Source: Fusobacterium perfoetens (GTDB taxonomy: Bacteria; Fusobacteriota; Fusobacteriia; Fusobacteriales; Fusobacteriaceae). Taken from it: a stretch of 53,463 nucleotides of DNA. Below, piece by piece: positions 18,005 to 25,977 of this stretch. Position numbers and translations under genes: made by a program. The DNA lies in the NCBI RefSeq assembly GCF_021531475.1, contig NZ_JADYTX010000010.1:1-53463 (forward strand), given 5' to 3'. Below the pieces are notes generated by a model. That model saw only the letters and a program-made list of their open reading frames with translations. It was not told the origin of the DNA and made no database searches. Each line of letters opens with the position of its first letter. The first letter of the stretch is position 1.

Positions 18005-19099
18005 TTACACATTAAATAAAAATTCCATTAAATCCCCGTCTTGAACTACATAATCTTTTCCTTCAAGTCTCATTACACCAGCTTCTTGAGCACCTTTCCA
18101 ACCACCAAGTCTTACAAAATCTTCATAAGAACAAACTTTCGCTCTTATAAATCCTCTTTCGAAGTCTGTATGGATTACTCCTGCTGCTTTTGGAGCTGTA
18201 TCTCCTATGTTGATTGTCCAAGCTCTTACTTCTTTTACTCCTGCTGTGAAGTATGTTTGAAGTCCTAAAAGTTTAAATCCAGCTTTTATAAGTCTGTTAA
18301 GACCTGCTTCTTCTACACCTAAGCTTTCTAAAAACTCTTTTTTGTCAGCCTCTTCCATCTCTTGTAGTTCTTCTTCTACTTTTGCTGAAACTATAACTAC
18401 TTCTGATCCTAAAGACTCAGCATACTCTTTTACTTGGTCAACATATTGGTTACCAGTAGCTATATCATCTTCTGATACGTTTGTAACAAATATCATAGGT
18501 TTTATAGTTAAGAATTGATATACTTTTAATAGATCTTTTTCATCATCAGTAAGGCCTAAAGTTTTTAAAAGTTTTTCTTCTGATAAATGAGCATAGCATT
18601 TTTCTAAAACTGGAACTAATTTCATAGCCTCTTTGTTTTTGTTTACTATTAGCTTTTTATTTTTTTCTAAAGCTTTTTCAACAGTTTCCATATCAGCTAA
18701 GATTAATTCTCCGTTTATTACGTTTATATCTTTTATAGGGTCAACTTTTCCATTAACGTGAACTACGTTTTCGTCATCAAAACATCTAACTACTTGACAG
18801 ATTGCAGCAGTTCCTCTTATATTTGATAAAAATTTATTTCCAAGCCCCTCACCTTTTGATGCTCCAGCAACAAGCCCAGCTATATCAACAAATTCTACTG
18901 TGGCATTAAGTATTCTTTGTGGATTTATAATCTCAGCTAGTTTTTCAAGTCTTTCATCTGGAACTGTTACCATTCCAACATTTGGCTCTATTGTACAAAA
19001 AGGATAGTTTGCTGCCTCTGCTGCTCCAGCTTTTGTTATCGCATTAAAAAGAGTAGATTTTCCAACGTTAGGTAATCCTACTATTCCTATTCCTATCAT
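18005..19099 (-). CDS. ychF: Redox-regulated ATPase/GTPase YchF
   Basis: A 364-residue Obg-family P-loop protein (YchF/OLA1) that binds ribosomes and hydrolyses ATP in preference to GTP. The Walker A motif GLPNVGKST is at residues 8-16, the switch segment [17 protein letters not shown] near 69-85, and the C-terminal TGS domain at about 280-363 ends in the usual [11 protein letters not shown]. In this family the NKxD-like element is altered; here the equivalent stretch reads FVTNVSEDD. It is alone on its transcript, with its own promoter. Confidence 0.96.
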   Translation of the reverse strand: MIGIGIVGLPNVGKSTLFNAITKAGAAEAANYPFCTIEPNVGMVTVPDERLEKLAEIINPQRILNATVEFVDIAGLVAGASKGEGLGNKFLSNIRGTAAICQVVRCFDDENVVHVNGKVDPIKDINVINGELILADMETVEKALEKNKKLIVNKNKEAMKLVPVLEKCYAHLSEEKLLKTLGLTDDEKDLLKVYQFLTIKPMIFVTNVSEDDIATGNQYVDQVKEYAESLGSEVVIVSAKVEEELQEMEEADKKEFLESLGVEEAGLNRLIKAGFKLLGLQTYFTAGVKEVRAWTINIGDTAPKAAGVIHTDFERGFIRAKVCSYEDFVRLGGWKGAQEAGVMRLEGKDYVVQDGDLMEFLFNV

Positions 19100-19136
19100 A
19101 CCGCTTTCCTCCTAAAAAAATTTTCTTTTACTACAA

Positions 19137-19165
19137 ATTTTATCATAAATACTTTCTTTTGTAAA
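19137..19165 (-). promoter_or_regulatory. Promoter of ychF
   Basis: Minus-strand TTTACA (19160-19165), 17-base spacer, TAAAAT (19137-19142). It stands back to back with the metal-ATPase promoter at 19188-19216. Confidence 0.7.
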
Positions 19166-19187
19166 TTATTTATTTTTTAAAAAATTT

Positions 19188-19239
19188 TTGACAGTAAAAA
19201 ACAAATGTGCTATAATCAAAATATAGGGTATACCCCTAT
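19188..19239 (+). promoter_or_regulatory. Metal ATPase promoter with CsoR-type operator
   Basis: Perfect consensus promoter: TTGACA (19188-19193), 17 bases, TATAAT (19211-19216). Six bases on is the near-palindrome ATAGGGTATACCCCTAT (19223-19239), covering the expected +1. It equals the copA operator at 15 of 17 positions and has the same spacing. The promoter should be very strong unless repressed, which fits a repressor released by metal. Confidence 0.88.
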
Positions 19240-19259
19240 ATAGTTTAAAGGAGGCTAAT

Positions 19260-21713
19260 ATGAACTTAAAATTGTCTGTTGAAAATCTTAATTGTGCCCA
19301 CTGTGCTGGGAAAATCACTGAGGCTATCGAAAATCTTCCTGAGGTTAAAGAGTGTTCTCTTAACTTTATGACTAAAAAATATTCTATAAATATAGATGAT
19401 AATATCAATGTAGAAGAGTTTCTAATAAAAATTAACAAGATTGCTAACAGTATTGAACACGGGGTTATTATTAAAAATCCAAATAAAACTTCTAACGAGT
19501 TTAAAACAATAAAGCTTACTGCTGAAAATCTTAACTGTGCTCACTGTGCTGGGAAAATCACTGAGGCTATTGAAAATCTTCCTGAGGTTAAAGAGTGTTC
19601 TCTTAACTTTATGATAAAAAAATATTCTATAAAAATAAAATCTAATATAGATGAAAAAGAGTTTGTCGAAAAAGTTAATAATATTGCAAAGAGTATCGAA
19701 CACGGAGTTATATTAAAAAAAGCTAGTAATATATCTCTTAATGTAAGTAGTGGTAGAAAGGTAAGTAGAGTAAAACCTAAAGTATCGGCTCATAGTCATA
19801 GTCACGTTGGATATACTCATAACCACTCAGTAAAAAATGATACACCTAAAACAGAGATTGAAAACAATAAAAAAACTTTTAACTTTGAAAAAATCTCCCT
19901 TATTATAGGTATAGTTTTATTTATCTCTACATTCCTTATAAAAGATAACAGTATAAAACTTATTATCTCCCTTGTAGCTTATCTATTAGTAGGATCTGAT
20001 GTTTTATACAAATCTCTTATGAATGTAAAAGGTAAAAACTTTCTTGATGAAAACTTCCTTATGTCTATTGCTACAATAGGAGCTTTTGCTGTGAGAGAGT
20101 ACAGCGAGGCTGTGGGAGTTATGATATTTTACAAAATCGGAGAATATTTCCAAGAAAAAGCTGTAAACAACTCTAAAACTTCCATTGAAAGTCTACTTAA
20201 ATTAAAAGTAGTTACAGCAAATTTAAAAAATCCTGATGGAAGTATATCTAAGATTGCTCCTGAAGAAATAAGCATTGGAGATATTTTAGTTATAAAAGCT
20301 GGGGAAAATATCCCAGTTGACGGAGTTATTGTATCTGGTACTTCTAACCTAAATCTATCAGCATTAACTGGAGAATCTCTACCTATATGTGTAGAAAAAA
20401 ACAGCGAAGTCTTAAGTGGTAGTATAAATATAGATGGAGTTTTAGAAATCCGTGCCACTAAAGAATATAAAAACTCTACTATTAATAAGATAATAGAGAT
20501 GATTGAAGACGCTGGAGATAAAAAAGCCCATTCTGAAAAGTTTATAACAAAATTTGCTAAATACTATACTCCTGTGGTAGTTGGTATTGCTGTGATAGTT
20601 GCATTTGTATTCCCTGCTATAATGGGAGATTTTAAACTTTGGTTCGGTAGAGCTTTAATCTTCTTGGTTATCTCTTGCCCTTGTGCTTTGGTGTTATCTG
20701 TACCACTTACTTTCTTTAGTAGTATTGGTTACGCCTCTAAAAATGGTATCCTTATAAAAGGTGGAAACTTTTTGGAAAGACTTAAAAATATAGATTCTGT
20801 TGTATTTGATAAAACTGGTACTTTGACAGAAAATAACTTCCAAATAGAAAAAATCTATTCTTTGGAAGAAAGCGAAGAAACTGTTATTGAACTTGCTAAG
20901 GCTGGGGAAATATATTCTAACCACCCTCTTGGTAAAGTTATCCTTAACTATAAAGATATAAAAGTTGATGAAAATAGTATCGAGGACTATCAAGAAATCT
21001 CTGGTAAAGGGGTGTCTTGTAGATATAAAGATAGTAATATTATGGTAGGAAATAAAAAGTTGATGCTAGAAAATAATATTGCTATCGGAAAACTTTTAGA
21101 AAAAGAATTAGATTCTATGGTATATGTGGCTAAAAATGGTATCTTAGTAGGAGCAATAAGTTTTAGTGGAATAATCAAGAAAACTTCTGCAAAAACTATA
21201 GCTGACCTTAAATCCCTTGGAATAAAATCTTTTATGCTTACAGGTGATAATAAAATATCTGCTGAAAAAGTAGGAACATCTCTTGGAATAGATTCTCAAA
21301 ATATCCATTCAGAACTTTTACCACAAGATAAGGTATCAACTCTTGAAAAAATCCAATCATCTAGTAAAGGGGTTATCTATATAGGTGATGGTATAAACGA
21401 CGCTCCTGTACTTTCTTTAGCTGATGTGGGAATTGCTATGGGTGGAGTTGGAAGTGATATTGCTATTGAGTCTGCTGATATAGTTTTATTACAAGATGAC
21501 CCTTACAAAGTAGTTGAAGTTCTTAAACTTGCAAATATCAATAAAAATATTGTTTTCCAAAATATAGTCTTCTCCCTTGGAATAAAAATTATAGTTATGA
21601 TTTTGGGAGTTTTAGGTTTTGCTAATATGTGGCTTGCTATATTTGCTGATGTGGGAGTATCACTTCTTGCAGTTCTTAATGCCTCTCGTATTTTAGCTCT
21701 AAAAAAATTATAA
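19260..21713 (+). CDS. Zn/Cd/Co-type P1B ATPase with two HMA domains
   Basis: An 817-residue heavy-metal exporting ATPase. Two N-terminal HMA domains with the CAHCAGKIT metal loop (Cys12/15 and Cys93/96) are followed by a His-rich linker (His178, 180, 182, 187, 189), seen in Zn and Cd pumps. The membrane site is CPCALVLSVPL, the ZntA/CadA form, unlike the CPCSLGLATP of CopA. DKTGTLTEN, SNHPLGK and GDGINDAPVL follow. The last helices read MWLAIFADVGVSLLAVLNA, also ZntA/CadA-like. Zn(II) or Cd(II) efflux is therefore expected. The operator upstream is CsoR-type. A clear terminator closes the gene, so it is monocistronic. Confidence 0.93.
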   Translation: MNLKLSVENLNCAHCAGKITEAIENLPEVKECSLNFMTKKYSINIDDNINVEEFLIKINKIANSIEHGVIIKNPNKTSNEFKTIKLTAENLNCAHCAGKITEAIENLPEVKECSLNFMIKKYSIKIKSNIDEKEFVEKVNNIAKSIEHGVILKKASNISLNVSSGRKVSRVKPKVSAHSHSHVGYTHNHSVKNDTPKTEIENNKKTFNFEKISLIIGIVLFISTFLIKDNSIKLIISLVAYLLVGSDVLYKSLMNVKGKNFLDENFLMSIATIGAFAVREYSEAVGVMIFYKIGEYFQEKAVNNSKTSIESLLKLKVVTANLKNPDGSISKIAPEEISIGDILVIKAGENIPVDGVIVSGTSNLNLSALTGESLPICVEKNSEVLSGSINIDGVLEIRATKEYKNSTINKIIEMIEDAGDKKAHSEKFITKFAKYYTPVVVGIAVIVAFVFPAIMGDFKLWFGRALIFLVISCPCALVLSVPLTFFSSIGYASKNGILIKGGNFLERLKNIDSVVFDKTGTLTENNFQIEKIYSLEESEETVIELAKAGEIYSNHPLGKVILNYKDIKVDENSIEDYQEISGKGVSCRYKDSNIMVGNKKLMLENNIAIGKLLEKELDSMVYVAKNGILVGAISFSGIIKKTSAKTIADLKSLGIKSFMLTGDNKISAEKVGTSLGIDSQNIHSELLPQDKVSTLEKIQSSSKGVIYIGDGINDAPVLSLADVGIAMGGVGSDIAIESADIVLLQDDPYKVVEVLKLANINKNIVFQNIVFSLGIKIIVMILGVLGFANMWLAIFADVGVSLLAVLNASRILALKKL
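19281..19632 (+). repeat. Near-identical duplication of the HMA coding segment
   Basis: The segment coding for HMA1 (from about 19281) is repeated 243 bases (81 codons) later (from about 19524). Over roughly 110 bases the two copies differ at only a handful of positions, mostly silent, so the encoded core from ENLNCAHC to SLNFM is identical. Flanks diverge more. This points to recent duplication or gene conversion inside the gene. Confidence 0.85.
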
Positions 21714-21740
21714 TTTATAACATAATTATATGGTATAATA

Positions 21741-21773
21741 AAGCTATCTTAATTTTTTAAGATAGCTTTTTTT
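21741..21773 (+). terminator. Terminator after the metal ATPase, in the holA leader
   Basis: Perfect 12-base arms AAGCTATCTTAA (21741-21752) and TTAAGATAGCTT (21757-21768), loop TTTT, then T run. It ends directly at the holA ribosome site. A TGGTATAAT extended -10 element (TATAAT 21734-21739) lies just before it, so a transcript starting there would begin with this hairpin. Confidence 0.88.
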
Positions 21774-21787
21774 GAGGAGTGATTATT

Positions 21788-22780
21788 TTGATTTATTTTT
21801 TATATGGAGATGTACCCTTACAACTAAAATATGAAGAGCTTATAAAAGAGATAAAAAAAGAAAATCCTACTATTGAGGAGCAATATTTCGATATTTCCCA
21901 AGATAATATTGATGATATTTTTACAGCTCTTTCATCTAATAGTATGTTTTCACCTCTTACTCTTTTGGTTATAAAAAGACTTGAAAAAATCAAGGACTTA
22001 TCAAAATTTTTAAAATCTCTTGGGGAGTTTAACTATTCACAGAAGATAATAGTTTTACTTTATGAGGAGTTTTTAAATGATTTTGGAAAAGCTAGCAATG
22101 AAGTGGATAAGACTTCTCTTAAGAATGCTGAAAAAATAGCAAAACTTATTCCAGCTCGTAAAGCTCTTGAAAAAAAGGCTATGGAGTTTTATGTGGAATC
22201 TAACCTTTCTTGCTCTCCCTATGAGGCAGAGAAGTTTTTGGAAATAGTTGGAGATGATTTTTCTAAGGTTAAAAATGAGATAGAAAAGGTTAAAAACTTT
22301 TTAAATGGAGAGGCTTTTAATCTTGAAAAAACTATAAATATTTTATCTGTTAGCAATGAATATAGCCTTAATAAACTTATAGAACTATTCCTTTATAGAA
22401 AGGAAAAAACTCGTCTTGTAAACTATCTACAAAGAGAAAAAAACTATATGTTATTCTTAACTATATTAGTTGAGGAGATAACTATCCTTGCAAAGCTTAA
22501 AAATCTCCAAAAACGTGGAATAATATTTATAAATATTTCATATAATCAGTTTAAAAGTGATGTATATCCTAATATTAAAAATCTTTTTAAAAAAGATAGC
22601 TATAGATTTATTGCTGAATATCCACTTTTTCTTAAGTTTAAATATCTAAATGATTTCTCATATGATTTCTTTGATGATAAACTTTTAAGATGTCTTGATG
22701 CAGAGTATAATTTTAAAAGTGGTTTTATGGACGAAAATATAGCTGTTGAGATGCTTATTAATAATTTTTTTGAAAAATAA
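21788..22780 (+). CDS. holA: DNA polymerase III delta subunit
   Basis: A 330-residue protein matching the delta subunit of the clamp loader, which opens the sliding clamp at replication forks. The N-terminal strand MIYFLYGD is the usual HolA start. The AAA+ fold without a working P-loop, as expected for delta, gives way to helical domain III (about 200-330). The frame also starts with GTG at 21779, but that overlaps the GAGGAG site; TTG 21788 is 8 bases downstream of it and is preferred. Sequence identity in this family is low, so the call rests on overall pattern and length. Confidence 0.8.
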   Translation: MIYFLYGDVPLQLKYEELIKEIKKENPTIEEQYFDISQDNIDDIFTALSSNSMFSPLTLLVIKRLEKIKDLSKFLKSLGEFNYSQKIIVLLYEEFLNDFGKASNEVDKTSLKNAEKIAKLIPARKALEKKAMEFYVESNLSCSPYEAEKFLEIVGDDFSKVKNEIEKVKNFLNGEAFNLEKTINILSVSNEYSLNKLIELFLYRKEKTRLVNYLQREKNYMLFLTILVEEITILAKLKNLQKRGIIFINISYNQFKSDVYPNIKNLFKKDSYRFIAEYPLFLKFKYLNDFSYDFFDDKLLRCLDAEYNFKSGFMDENIAVEMLINNFFEK

Positions 22781-22879
22781 AAATTTTTTGCAATCTTTGA
22801 ATAAGGTGTCTTGTGATTTTCCCATTTTTAGAAAATTTATCCTAAAATATTTGTATAGAAATTTTAAAGAAGGAATAAT

Positions 22880-23257
22880 ACGACAGAATTAATTAAGATT
22901 CAAGAAAGAGGTAGAGAGCAATTTGTAAACGGTAGAGAATTACATAGATTTTTAGAGGTATTAACTCCCTATAAAAAATGGTTTGATAGAATGTGTGATT
23001 ATGGATTTATTGAAAATAAAGACTTTATAGCATATGTACAAAAAAGTACACTTGCTAATAATAGAGAATATACTAAAACAGACTATCTTATGAAAATATC
23101 TATGGCTAAGGAAATATCAATGCTACAAAGAAATGAGAAAGATAAAGAGATACATTTCTATTTTATAAAATGCAAATAGACTTGGAACTCTGATGAAATA
23201 GTGATCGCTAGGGCTTTTTTAATACAAAATAAGAAAATACTTAGATATAAAAAATAA
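22880..23257 (+). pseudogene. Decayed phage AntA-type antirepressor
   Basis: An unbroken frame from 22880 codes for TELIKIQERGREQFVNGRELHRF... and continues to KISMAKEISMLQRNEKDKEIHFYFIKC, the AntA/AntB antirepressor domain of phages. Two lesions are visible. The position expected for ATG is ACG (22880-22882) with an AAGGA site still in place 5 bases before it. TAG at 23177-23179 interrupts the frame, yet the same frame then reads TWNSDEIVIARAFLIQNKKI, the normal continuation of this family, up to TAA at 23257. The C-terminal KilA-type part is missing. No other phage gene is left nearby. A shorter product from ATG 22991 would lack half the domain. Confidence 0.85.
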
Positions 23258-23734
23258 GAGGATTAATTCTTTGAAAAGTGTCCAACTGTTTCCAAAAGTT
23301 AGACAAAAGCTATTGTTTTAATATCTGATAATATAAGAATATATAAAAAGTGTAGATCTTTTATAAAAACTTTGACTACATCATAAAATAAGTAATATTA
23401 AGTATTTATATTAATTTATATTAAAATGTAGTCAAAAAATATGTTTTTCTTTATAATAATAAAGTATGAATTAATATCTTATAATAGATTAATGTATAAA
23501 TATATATGTATGTATGGAATATAAAATTTTGGCTACAAATCTAGTTTTTTAATCATAACCTACTATAATAAAGCATCTTAGAGCGTAGTCACTTTTAAAA
23601 AAAATTGTTACACTTTGTCAACAATTTACCTTAACTATAGCAATTAATTTACTTTAAAAAAGTATAATTTTGGTAACAATATTTTTAATCTCTGGCTACA
23701 TTTTAATTTTTATCTTTTTTCCATATAGAGAATT
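23258..23734. other. Gene-free AT-rich stretch with a repeated CTACA motif
   Basis: I see no gene here on either strand. It holds an inverted repeat TTTGACTACAT (23371-23381) and ATGTAGTCAAA (23426-23436). Related words follow at 23528-23537 (TTTGGCTACA), 23584-23591 (CGTAGTCA) and 23691-23700 (CTGGCTACA). At 23279-23305 a short imperfect palindrome runs from TGTCCAAC to GTTAGACA. With the antirepressor remnant upstream, it may be leftover prophage control DNA, but that is only inference. Confidence 0.5.
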
Positions 23735-24463
23735 TTATCTATACTCTTCCAAGATTTTCTTAGTTAAGTCTGGATAGTTTCCTATAACTATATCTATACC
23801 TTTTTCTATCATATCCCTTATATCTTTTTCTTCATTTACTGTATAGACATTTATCTCAATATTATGCTCTTTTAACTCTTTTACATTTTCGGCAGTCATA
23901 CTTAAAAAATGAGGGTGATAACATTTTACACCTACATCTTCAGTGTATTTTCCAGCATTAATTATCCAAGTTTCAGTAAGTAACCCATATTTTAAATTAG
24001 GTGCAATATTTTTCATTCTTAGGACTGAATAATGATTAAAACTAGAAATAAGCACTCTATCCTCTAGCTTATACTCTTCAATTAATTTCCACACTTTTTC
24101 TTCAATACCAAAATATTCATTTAACCCTGTTTTTAGCTCAATATTTGTAACTATATTTTTATCTTTTACAAGTTCAAAATACTCTCTCAAAGTTGGAATA
24201 GGATTAAATCCACATTGCCCTCTAAATTTAAAAGAGGCATCAAATTTTCTTAACTCATCATAAGTATATGACACTACCAAACCTTTTCCATCAGTAGTAC
24301 GGTCTATTGTTTCGTCGTGGATAATCACAACTTCTCCATCTTTAGTCAACTGAACATCTAGTTCTATTCCGTCTACTCCCTCTTCTACTGCTTTTCTAAA
24401 AGCTAACATTGTATTTTCTGGATATTTTCCACTAAATCCTCTGTGAGCAAAATTTTTAGTCAT
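23735..24463 (-). CDS. Glycerophosphodiester phosphodiesterase
   Basis: A 242-residue cytoplasmic GDPD that splits glycerophosphodiesters from phospholipid breakdown into glycerol-3-phosphate and an alcohol. The catalytic motifs are HRGFSGKYPENTMLAF (His7, Glu17) and ELDVQLTKDGEVVIIHD (Glu, Asp and His about 38-54), all intact. There is no signal peptide, so it resembles UgpQ rather than periplasmic GlpQ. It lies 14 bases after the small unknown gene on the same strand and is probably co-transcribed. Confidence 0.93.
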   Translation of the reverse strand: MTKNFAHRGFSGKYPENTMLAFRKAVEEGVDGIELDVQLTKDGEVVIIHDETIDRTTDGKGLVVSYTYDELRKFDASFKFRGQCGFNPIPTLREYFELVKDKNIVTNIELKTGLNEYFGIEEKVWKLIEEYKLEDRVLISSFNHYSVLRMKNIAPNLKYGLLTETWIINAGKYTEDVGVKCYHPHFLSMTAENVKELKEHNIEINVYTVNEEKDIRDMIEKGIDIVIGNYPDLTKKILEEYR

Positions 24464-24477
24464 CTTAACTCCTTTAA

Positions 24478-24696
24478 TTATTCTTCAACTACATTATCTT
24501 TATATATTCTTGAATAAATATCCTGTGCTTTTGTACCTATCTCATTTAACTCATATTCCTCATCAGTACCATATTGAGCTATAAATTTTACAATAGATGT
24601 CAAAACCTCATCAATAGGCATTTCATATATCATATAAAATCCATCATCAAAATATTCCTTTAAAAATTCTTGATCCTCTTTAGATATCTTTAACAT
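24478..24696 (-). CDS. Small acidic protein of unknown function
   Basis: A 72-residue soluble protein rich in Glu, Asp and Tyr, with no transmembrane segment or known motif. The frame is open for nine more codons, but ATG 24696 has a GGAGG site at proper distance and starts a sensible MLKISKEDQEFLKEYF. It precedes the glycerophosphodiesterase by 14 bases in the same direction. I do not recognise it. Confidence 0.7.
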   Translation of the reverse strand: MLKISKEDQEFLKEYFDDGFYMIYEMPIDEVLTSIVKFIAQYGTDEEYELNEIGTKAQDIYSRIYKDNVVEE

Positions 24697-24823
24697 ACTT
24701 CCTCCAAATATTTTTTTATACAATTTAGTTATACCCTATGTAAAGTTTTTTTTCAACTACTTTTTACATAATTTTTACATATTACTATTTTTAATTTTTT
24801 CTGTTTCCTTGCTAATAAAAAAA

Positions 24824-24852
24824 TTTACAAAGTCAAAAAATTAAGATAAAAT
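24824..24852 (+). promoter_or_regulatory. Promoter of hydE-cbiK
   Basis: TTTACA (24824-24829), 17-base spacer, TAAAAT (24847-24852), 31 bases before the hydE ATG, which has an AGGAG site. Confidence 0.7.
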
Positions 24853-24883
24853 ATATATCATACTATATTTTTAGGAGAAACAG

Positions 24884-25966
24884 ATGATAAAAAAAATTTT
24901 AGAAAAAGAAAATCTGTCGCCAGAGGATTTGCTTACACTTATTAAGATAAACAACCCTCAAGATTTACAACTTCTTTTTGATAAAGCATACGAAACAAAA
25001 CTAAAATATATTGGTAATAAAGTTTATTATAGAGGGCTTATAGAATGTTCGAATATCTGCATTAAAAACTGCAAATACTGTGGTATAAGGCGTGATAATA
25101 AAAATGTAGATAGGTTCGCTCTTTCCAAAAATGATATTTTAGATATTTCTCGTTGGATATATAAAAATGGTTATGGTTCTTTAGCTCTACAATCTGGAGA
25201 GAGAACTGATAAGGAGTTTATAGATTTTATAGAAGATACCTTAAAAGATATTCAAAAAATCTCAAATAACTCCCTTGGAATAACCCTATCCCTTGGAGAA
25301 CAAACCCTTGATACCTACAAAAGATGGCTAAAAGCTGGGGCTAGTCGTTATCTTTTAAGGATAGAAACTACCAACAGAGAACTTTTTAAAAAAATCCATT
25401 TTGATGATGACTTACACTCATTTGACAAAAGATTACAAGCTCTTAAAGACTTAAAAACAGCTGGTTATCAAGTGGGAACTGGTGTAATGATAGGGCTACC
25501 TGACCAAACCTATAAGGATTTAGTAAATGATATTATATTTTTTAAAGAAAATGATATTGATATGATAGGAATGGGACCATATATTCTTCACGAAGAAACT
25601 CCTCTTGGTCAAAACTCAGTAGATAAAATATTATCTGATGAAAAAAGATTTGAACTTAGTCTAAAGATGATTGCTCTTTGTAGAATTTATCTAAAAGATA
25701 TAAATATTGCTGCTACAACAGCACTTCATGCTCTTGACCCACTTGGTAGAGAAAAAGGAATCCTTGCTGGAGCCAATGTTATTATGCCAAATGCCACATC
25801 AAAGAGCATAAAACCAAAATATCAACTTTATCGTGGAAAACCAAATCTTGAAGATGATGCTATCACTGGAAAACTTGCCCTTGAAAAAAGTCTAAAGAGT
25901 ATAGGGGAAGAGGTAATTTACTTTAAGCAAGGAAATTCTCCACATTTTTATAATAGAATAAAATAG
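24884..25966 (+). CDS. hydE: [FeFe]-hydrogenase maturase HydE (radical SAM)
   Basis: A 360-residue radical SAM enzyme that helps build the dithiomethylamine-bridged diiron site of [FeFe] hydrogenase. The cluster motif is C59-x3-C63-x2-C66 in ICIKNCKYCGIRRDNKN. LQSGE, TLSLGEQ and RYLLRIETTN follow, then the BATS-like C-terminal part with ATTALHALDPLGREKGILAGANVIMPN. Overall it follows Thermotoga HydE closely in order and length. BioB and PylB are relatives, but the CGIRRDNKN and VIMPN segments favour HydE. The partners hydF, hydG and a hydrogenase gene are not in this window. Cotranscribed with cbiK, 11 bases apart. Confidence 0.92.
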   Translation: MIKKILEKENLSPEDLLTLIKINNPQDLQLLFDKAYETKLKYIGNKVYYRGLIECSNICIKNCKYCGIRRDNKNVDRFALSKNDILDISRWIYKNGYGSLALQSGERTDKEFIDFIEDTLKDIQKISNNSLGITLSLGEQTLDTYKRWLKAGASRYLLRIETTNRELFKKIHFDDDLHSFDKRLQALKDLKTAGYQVGTGVMIGLPDQTYKDLVNDIIFFKENDIDMIGMGPYILHEETPLGQNSVDKILSDEKRFELSLKMIALCRIYLKDINIAATTALHALDPLGREKGILAGANVIMPNATSKSIKPKYQLYRGKPNLEDDAITGKLALEKSLKSIGEEVIYFKQGNSPHFYNRIK

Positions 25967-25977
25967 CGAGGTGTTTA

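Noticed and set aside
19260-21713. Second copper ATPase
   Set aside because: The membrane motif CPCALVLSVPL and the C-terminal ADVGVSLLAVLNA match Zn/Cd pumps, unlike the copper motifs of the 503-3094 protein.
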